Positions 18,413 through 23,382 of a stretch of DNA of 23,382 bases are shown in pieces. The stretch spans positions 1 through 23,382 of the forward strand of contig JBHHZJ010000056.1 of NCBI GenBank assembly GCA_046758005.1, written 5' to 3'. The notes beneath the pieces are model-generated. The model saw only the letters and a program-made list of their open reading frames with translations, was not told where the DNA came from and made no database searches. Source of the DNA: JBHHZJ01 sp046758005 (lineage in GTDB: Bacteria > Pseudomonadota > Alphaproteobacteria > Kiloniellales > J153). The position numbers and the translations under genes were made by a program. Position 1 is the stretch's first letter. Each line of letters opens with the position of its first letter.

Positions 18413-19696
18413 ATGGATCGCGAGGCGCACGTCGAGTCCTATTACGCCGCCACGGCCAACGACGCCCCCGAGTACCCGCAGCTGCGCGGCGAGGTGCGCG
18501 CCGACGTGTGCGTCGTGGGCGGCGGCTACGCCGGGCTGTCGACCGCGCTCAACCTGGCCGAGCGCGGCTTCGACGTGGTCCTGCTCGAGGCCAGGCGCGT
18601 GGGCTGGGGCGCCTCGGGACGCAACGGCGGCCAGATCTGCACCGGCTTCGCCTCCGGAATGCGCAAGGTCCAGGATTGGGTCGGCAGGGACGACGCGAGG
18701 AAGCTGTTCGACCTGGCCGAGGAGGCCAAGGCGATCATTCGCGAGCGGGTCGCGCGCCACGGCATCGACTGCGATCTGACGTGGGGCTACTTCCACGGCG
18801 CCCACAAGCAACGGCAACTGCGCTGGCTGAGGGAAACCCGGGACCTCCTGGCCCGGGACTTCGGCTACGACGACACCCGCCTGGCCGAGGGCGCAGAGGA
18901 GGTCGCCGCCTACGTAAACAGCCGGCTCTATGTCGGCGGGCTGTACGAGGGCGGGGCCGGCCACCTCCACCCGCTGAACTACTGTCTGGGGCTGGCGCGC
19001 GCGGCCGAAGGCGCCGGGGTGCGGATCTTCGAGGGGTCCGAGGTGCGAGGCCTCGAGCCGGGGTCCCGGCCGCGCGCCCGCTGCGCCGGGGGCGCGGTGA
19101 GCGCCGGGACCTTGGTGCTGTGCGGCAACGCCTACCTCGGCAACCTCGTGCCCCGGATCCGGCGCAAGGTGATGCCGGTCGGCACCTACATCGGGGCGAC
19201 CGAGGTGCTGGGCGCGAACCGCGCCCGGGCGCTCATCCCGAACAATCTGGCGGTCAGCGACTGCAATTTCGTGCTCAACTACTACCGCCGGTCGCCCGAC
19301 CACCGGATTCTGTTCGGCGGCCGGGTCAGCTACTCCACCATCATGCCGCCCAACCTGCCGCGCGCCATGCGGCGCAAGATGCTCGGGGTTTTCCCCGAGC
19401 TCGAAGACGTGCGCTTCGACTATACCTGGGGCGGCTTCGTGGCGATCACGATGGAGCGCACGCCTCACCTGGGCCGCCTGGGCGACAGCGTTTACTTCGC
19501 CCAGGGCTTCTCCGGCCAGGGCGTCGCGCTCACCGGGGTCGTGGGCAGGATCCTGGCCGAGGCCGTCGCCGGGCAGGCCGAGCGCTTCGACCTGCTGGCC
19601 CGCCTGCCGCACGGCACCTTCCCGGGCGGGCGCCTCCTGCGGGCCCCGACGCTGGCGCTGGCCATGTTGTGGTATCGCTTGAGGGACTTGCTGTAA
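18413..19696 (+). CDS. puuB: FAD-dependent oxidoreductase, PuuB type (DAO family)
   Basis: This 427-residue flavoprotein is almost the exact length of E. coli PuuB (426). The N-terminal dinucleotide-binding motif is CVVGGGYAGLSTALNLAERG (33-52; GGGYAG at 36-41) followed by E59. Then come GWGASGRNGGQ, a motif characteristic of the DAO family, and near the C-terminus a second FAD contact, FAQGFSGQGVALTG. PuuB oxidises gamma-glutamylputrescine to the aldehyde with O2 as acceptor, giving H2O2. ATG 18413 lies only 9-10 nt after a weak -10-like GATAGC (18399-18404, with TTGAAC at 18377-18382), and no Shine-Dalgarno is seen. It is divergent from puuA. Other amine or imino-acid oxidases of the family are possible. 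Confidence 0.88.
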   Translation: MDREAHVESYYAATANDAPEYPQLRGEVRADVCVVGGGYAGLSTALNLAERGFDVVLLEARRVGWGASGRNGGQICTGFASGMRKVQDWVGRDDARKLFDLAEEAKAIIRERVARHGIDCDLTWGYFHGAHKQRQLRWLRETRDLLARDFGYDDTRLAEGAEEVAAYVNSRLYVGGLYEGGAGHLHPLNYCLGLARAAEGAGVRIFEGSEVRGLEPGSRPRARCAGGAVSAGTLVLCGNAYLGNLVPRIRRKVMPVGTYIGATEVLGANRARALIPNNLAVSDCNFVLNYYRRSPDHRILFGGRVSYSTIMPPNLPRAMRRKMLGVFPELEDVRFDYTWGGFVAITMERTPHLGRLGDSVYFAQGFSGQGVALTGVVGRILAEAVAGQAERFDLLARLPHGTFPGGRLLRAPTLALAMLWYRLRDLL

Positions 19697-19824
19697 GCCC
19701 TTGTTTGTGCGTGTTCGACCGACTTCGACCGCCGGTCGCGCCCCGCGCCGCGGTGTTGAACGGCTACTTGAAACCTGCTTCACTCCGATCAATCGAAATC
19801 AAACATCCAAGGGGGGCCGCCGCT

Positions 19825-20916
19825 ATGCTCAAGCGTTTCTTGCCGTTGGCGCTGGTGCTTTTGGCTGCCGCGTCCGTCCCGGCGACCGGCGCACCGGCGG
19901 GGGCCCCCACGCCGGCCGAGGCCAAGGCCTCGATCGGCCACCTGGGGCCGGTGCCGGTTCCGCCCGGCAACCCGCTGACCCGCCCCAAGATCGTGCTCGG
20001 GGCCCGGCTGTTCAGCGACCCCATGCTCTCGGGAGACGGCTCGGTGTCCTGCGAGACCTGCCACCTGCCCTACCACGGCTACGCCACGCAGGAACAGCTC
20101 GGGCCGGCGTATCCCTCGAAGGCCGAGCGGCGCAACTCCCCGACCCTGATCAACGTCGCCTACAACCTGCCGATCATCTGGGACGGCCGGGCCGGGGCGC
20201 TCGACAAGCAGCCGCTCGGCTCGATCGGCAACGTCCTGCACATGAACAACAACCGCGACCTGCTGATCGAGCAGTTGAAGGTCGATTCGTCCTACGTCGA
20301 GGCGTTCCGCGCCGCCTTCGGCGACGCAACGATCACGCCCGCGCGCATCGGCCAGGCGATCGGCTCGTTCGAGCGGACGCTGGTCTTCGACGACAGCCCG
20401 CTCGACCGCTACATGACCGGCGACGAGGGCGCCCTGGACGCCGCGCAGAAGCGCGGGCTCGCGTTGTTCCTGGGCAAGGCCAACTGTGTCGCGTGCCATA
20501 ACGGCCCCAACCTGACCGACAACGGGTTCCACAACCTCGGCGTCCCGGACGACCACGTGACCGGCGACCCGGCGGTCATGGCCTCGGTGCGCTTCGACGC
20601 CAAGCGCAACAAGTACGAGGGCTGGGCGGAGGTGGCCGAGGACCCGGGCCGGGCGCTGATCACGAAGGACGCGGCCGATCTCGGCGCCTTCCGCACCATG
20701 GGCCTGCGCAACATCGAGCAGTCGTCGCCCTACATGCACAACGGCGCCTTCGCGACGCTGGAGGAGGTGGTCGCGTTCTACGATCGCGGCGGCGGCCACC
20801 ATCCGAACAAGTCCTCGCTCCTGCAGCCCCTGGGTCTGAGCGACGTGGAACAAGCCGACTTGGTCTCTTTCCTTAAGGCGCTGACCGGCAAGCGGCGACC
20901 GCCGCCCGCCAAATGA
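19825..20916 (+). CDS. Periplasmic di-haem cytochrome c peroxidase (CCP/MauG family)
   Basis: This 363-residue protein has an N-terminal signal peptide (Lys/Arg, then LPLALVLLAAASVPATGA at 6-23). Two c-type haem sites are present: CETCH (76-80) and CVACH (221-225). A Met in SPYMHNGAF (M304) suits the distal ligand of the high-potential haem. W119 in IIWDGRA is the conserved tryptophan between haems. The family reduces H2O2 to water using cytochrome c or azurin as donor, and MauG is a divergent member. ATG 19825 has AAGGGGGG about 8 nt upstream. It lies 128 bp after the puuB-like gene on the same strand; no convincing promoter or ANR box was found in that gap. Its stop is 24 bp from the convergent rlmB stop. 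Confidence 0.92.
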   Translation: MLKRFLPLALVLLAAASVPATGAPAGAPTPAEAKASIGHLGPVPVPPGNPLTRPKIVLGARLFSDPMLSGDGSVSCETCHLPYHGYATQEQLGPAYPSKAERRNSPTLINVAYNLPIIWDGRAGALDKQPLGSIGNVLHMNNNRDLLIEQLKVDSSYVEAFRAAFGDATITPARIGQAIGSFERTLVFDDSPLDRYMTGDEGALDAAQKRGLALFLGKANCVACHNGPNLTDNGFHNLGVPDDHVTGDPAVMASVRFDAKRNKYEGWAEVAEDPGRALITKDAADLGAFRTMGLRNIEQSSPYMHNGAFATLEEVVAFYDRGGGHHPNKSSLLQPLGLSDVEQADLVSFLKALTGKRRPPPAK

Positions 20917-20940
20917 CCGGGCCTGTCCGTCCCGCGGGCC

Positions 20941-21789
20941 TCACGTTCGGGCGAGCAGCTGATAGAGGGCCACGGCCGCCGCGTTCGAGACGTTGAGCGC
21001 CGTGATCGGCGGGCGCGTGGGCAGGCGCACGAGCACGTCGCAGGCCTCCCGCGTCAGCCGGCGCAGGCCGGACCCCTCGGCGCCCAGCACGAGCGCGACA
21101 GGGCCCCCGGGGTCGGCCTCGGCCAGCGTCCGCTCCGCCTCCCCGGCCAGGCCGACGCACCAGAACCCGGCCTCCTTCAGAGCGCTCAGCGCGCGCGCCA
21201 GGTTGGTCACTTGAACGTAGGGCACGTGCTCGAGGGCGCCCGAGGCGGACTTCGCGAGCGCGCCCGACTCCGCGGCCGCGTGGCGCTTCGGGGCAATCGC
21301 CGCCGCGGCGCCGAAGGCCGCGGCCGAGCGCAGGATGGCGCCCACGTTGTGCGGATCGCTCACCTGGTCGAGGGCCACGATAACCCCTCGGCCCGCGCAC
21401 TCCCGGCCCGTTACGGTCCGGGCCAGGACCTCGGCGAGGTCCGGCTGGGGCAGGGGATCGGCGAGCAGGGCCAGGCCCTGATGGACCGCGCCCTCGGGCA
21501 ACAGCCGGGCGAGAGCGTTGCGGGGCGCGGGCTCCGGCGTCGGGGCGGGGGAGCCGCCGGCCGCGCGCCTTGCGGCGTGCGCGGCGCGCAGGCGCGCGCC
21601 GTGCCGGTGCGCCGCTTCCTCGCCCAACAGCAGCCGGTGGCAGTGGCGCCGGGGGTTGCCCAGCGCCTCGAGCACCGGATGCGCGCCGTAGAGCCAGACG
21701 CGCCCCGAGTCCGCCCGCGCGCGCGGCAACGCCGGGCCGCTCGAGTGTTCCTCCGGCCGACGGCCACGGGAGGACTTGCGCTTTGCCAT
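20941..21789 (-). CDS. rlmB: 23S rRNA 2'-O-methyltransferase (SPOUT/TrmH family)
   Basis: This 282-residue enzyme has an N-terminal substrate-binding region with WLYGAHPVLEAL (32-43), typical of RlmB, and a Pro-rich linker around 80-90. The SPOUT catalytic domain has the three TrmH motifs: SDPHNVGAILRSA (144-156; N148 and R154), VLGAEGSGL (234-242; E238) and LNVSNAAAVALY (265-276). RlmB methylates G2251 of 23S rRNA with S-adenosylmethionine. ATG 21789 is chosen because AGTAGGGATCGCC upstream provides a Shine-Dalgarno; the longer frame to 21924 has no support. It is divergent from the tRNA-Tyr unit. This gene order is common in alphaproteobacteria. Confidence 0.92.
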   Translation of the reverse strand: MAKRKSSRGRRPEEHSSGPALPRARADSGRVWLYGAHPVLEALGNPRRHCHRLLLGEEAAHRHGARLRAAHAARRAAGGSPAPTPEPAPRNALARLLPEGAVHQGLALLADPLPQPDLAEVLARTVTGRECAGRGVIVALDQVSDPHNVGAILRSAAAFGAAAAIAPKRHAAAESGALAKSASGALEHVPYVQVTNLARALSALKEAGFWCVGLAGEAERTLAEADPGGPVALVLGAEGSGLRRLTREACDVLVRLPTRPPITALNVSNAAAVALYQLLART

Positions 21790-21840
21790 GGCGATCCCTA
21801 CTATGGCAGGGACGGCGGTGGGTTCCGCAAGTGCTGCTTT

Positions 21841-21863
21841 CAGCCAAACGGAAGTTTGGGCTG
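21841..21863. other. Small hairpin upstream of rlmB
   Basis: CAGCCAAAC (21841-21849) pairs with GTTTGGGCTG (21854-21863) with one bulged G and a GGAA loop. It lies between rlmB and the promoter of the tRNA unit, and would be in the rlmB mRNA leader if that transcript starts further right. No T-tract follows in either direction. Confidence 0.35.
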
Positions 21864-21890
21864 CGGGTGGCGCTGTCCTATCCTTAGAAG

Positions 21891-21918
21891 TTGACAGACC
21901 GGAACAAATCAACATATT
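21891..21918 (+). promoter_or_regulatory. Promoter of the tRNA-Tyr / tRNA-Gly / tuf unit
   Basis: A perfect TTGACA (21891-21896), a 16-bp spacer and CATATT (21913-21918, 4 of 6 to TATAAT) lie in an AT-rich patch. A start near 21925 would leave about 28 nt before the mature tRNA-Tyr 5' end. This is the strongest -35 in the window. Confidence 0.65.
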
Positions 21919-21952
21919 TCGCAACTCCGTCGCGCCGCCCTGCGCGAGATCA

Positions 21953-22037
21953 GGAGGGGTGCCCGAGTGGTTAAAGGGGACGGGCTGTAAACCCGTTGGC
22001 TTCGCCTACGTTGGTTCGAATCCAACCCCCTCCACCA
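21953..22037 (+). tRNA. tRNA-Tyr (anticodon GUA)
   Basis: 85 nt including CCA. The acceptor stem is GGAGGGG with CCCCTCC. The anticodon loop CTGTAAA carries GTA between GGG and CCC. A long variable arm (about GTTGGCTTCGCCTAC) is present as expected for bacterial tRNA-Tyr. The T-arm is GTTGGTTCGAATCCAAC, and CCA is encoded. It is first in a unit with tRNA-Gly and tuf, 45 bp before tRNA-Gly. Confidence 0.97.
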
Positions 22038-22082
22038 GCCCCGGATTCCGATCGCGACGTCGGCGATGGGCGGCGGATCGAA

Positions 22083-22156
22083 GCGGGTGTAGCTCAGTGG
22101 TAGAGCTCCAGCCTTCCAAGCTGGCTGCGCGGGTTCGATTCCCGCCACCCGCTCCA
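22083..22156 (+). tRNA. tRNA-Gly (anticodon UCC)
   Basis: 74 nt including CCA. Acceptor GCGGGTG/CACCCGC, D-arm GCTCAGTGGTAGAGC, anticodon loop CTTCCAA with TCC closed by CCAGC/GCTGG, T-arm with GGTTCGATTCC. It reads GGA codons. It lies 67 bp upstream of tuf; no further tRNA is present in that gap. Confidence 0.97.
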
Positions 22157-22223
22157 GGCCGGGCAACCGCCGATGGGATCGCGCGGAGCGTGCCGGACCG
22201 GGCGTAGATGGGGACGAGGCGAG

Positions 22224-23382
<1,159 letters not shown>

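Noticed and set aside
16904..19792. Extended 962-codon minus-strand reading of puuA reaching across the puuB-like gene
   Set aside because: Only the part from ATG 18247 has glutamine-synthetase sequence; the extension is antisense to the flavoprotein gene.
19780..19805. Second ANR/FNR box upstream of the cytochrome c peroxidase gene
   Set aside because: The ATCAA motifs here are in direct, not inverted, order (ATCAATCGAAATCAA), so they do not form the TTGAT-N4-ATCAA palindrome.

Overview
The window is about 23.4 kb of very GC-rich DNA with dense coding on both strands. It looks chromosomal and probably alphaproteobacterial (Rhodospirillales-like). The evidence for this is the EF-Tu sequence, the gene order rlmB / tRNA-Tyr / tRNA-Gly / tuf, and the strong GCC/GGC/CGC codon bias of most genes. 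The taxonomic call is inference from recognised families; no search was run. I saw no transposase, phage gene, CRISPR array or rRNA.

Left part (1-6055). The left edge holds a truncated minus-strand gene for a single-pass membrane protein with a long Ala/Glu-rich coiled coil. Next is a minus-strand fatty-acid-desaturase-type diiron enzyme. Divergent from it is a tight plus-strand operon: an XRE-type regulator, a GFA/CENP-V-type zinc protein, a leaderless PhnD-like substrate-binding domain, and an amidase-signature amidohydrolase. A good sigma-70-like promoter precedes the regulator.

Middle part (6052-12374). A minus-strand fusion of an aminoglycoside-phosphotransferase-like kinase and a P-loop ATPase is divergent from a Lon-family protease (AAA_32/S16 type), which is translationally coupled to a tandem UspA-type protein. 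A 'host attachment' (eRF1-like) protein and a LOG/TIGR00725-like protein follow. The 137-bp divergent spacer contains a near-consensus ANR/FNR/DNR box (TTGAT-N4-GTCAA). Potential -10 hexamers lie about 32 bp from its centre on both sides, so one oxygen- or NO-sensing regulator could drive both transcripts. Together with the gene content this suggests a low-oxygen or dormancy stress module. A tRNA-Thr(UGU) gene closes the region on the minus strand.

Right-middle part (12603-20916). This is a polyamine (putrescine/agmatine) catabolism cluster: a PuuC/KauB-like aldehyde dehydrogenase, AguB N-carbamoylputrescine amidase, a SpuC-like putrescine aminotransferase, a PuuA-like gamma-glutamylputrescine synthetase and a PuuB-like flavin oxidoreductase. 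Both the transamination and the gamma-glutamylation routes are encoded, and both can feed the same aldehyde dehydrogenase. A periplasmic di-haem cytochrome c peroxidase follows. aguB lies between a 183-bp element built from three nested inverted repeats and a decayed copy of one of its arms.

Right end (20941-23382). Minus-strand rlmB (23S rRNA methyltransferase) is divergent from a plus-strand tRNA-Tyr, tRNA-Gly, tuf transcription unit with a TTGACA promoter. tuf runs off the window about ten codons before its expected end. Its codon choice (G-ending) differs sharply from every neighbour until the last twenty or so visible codons.
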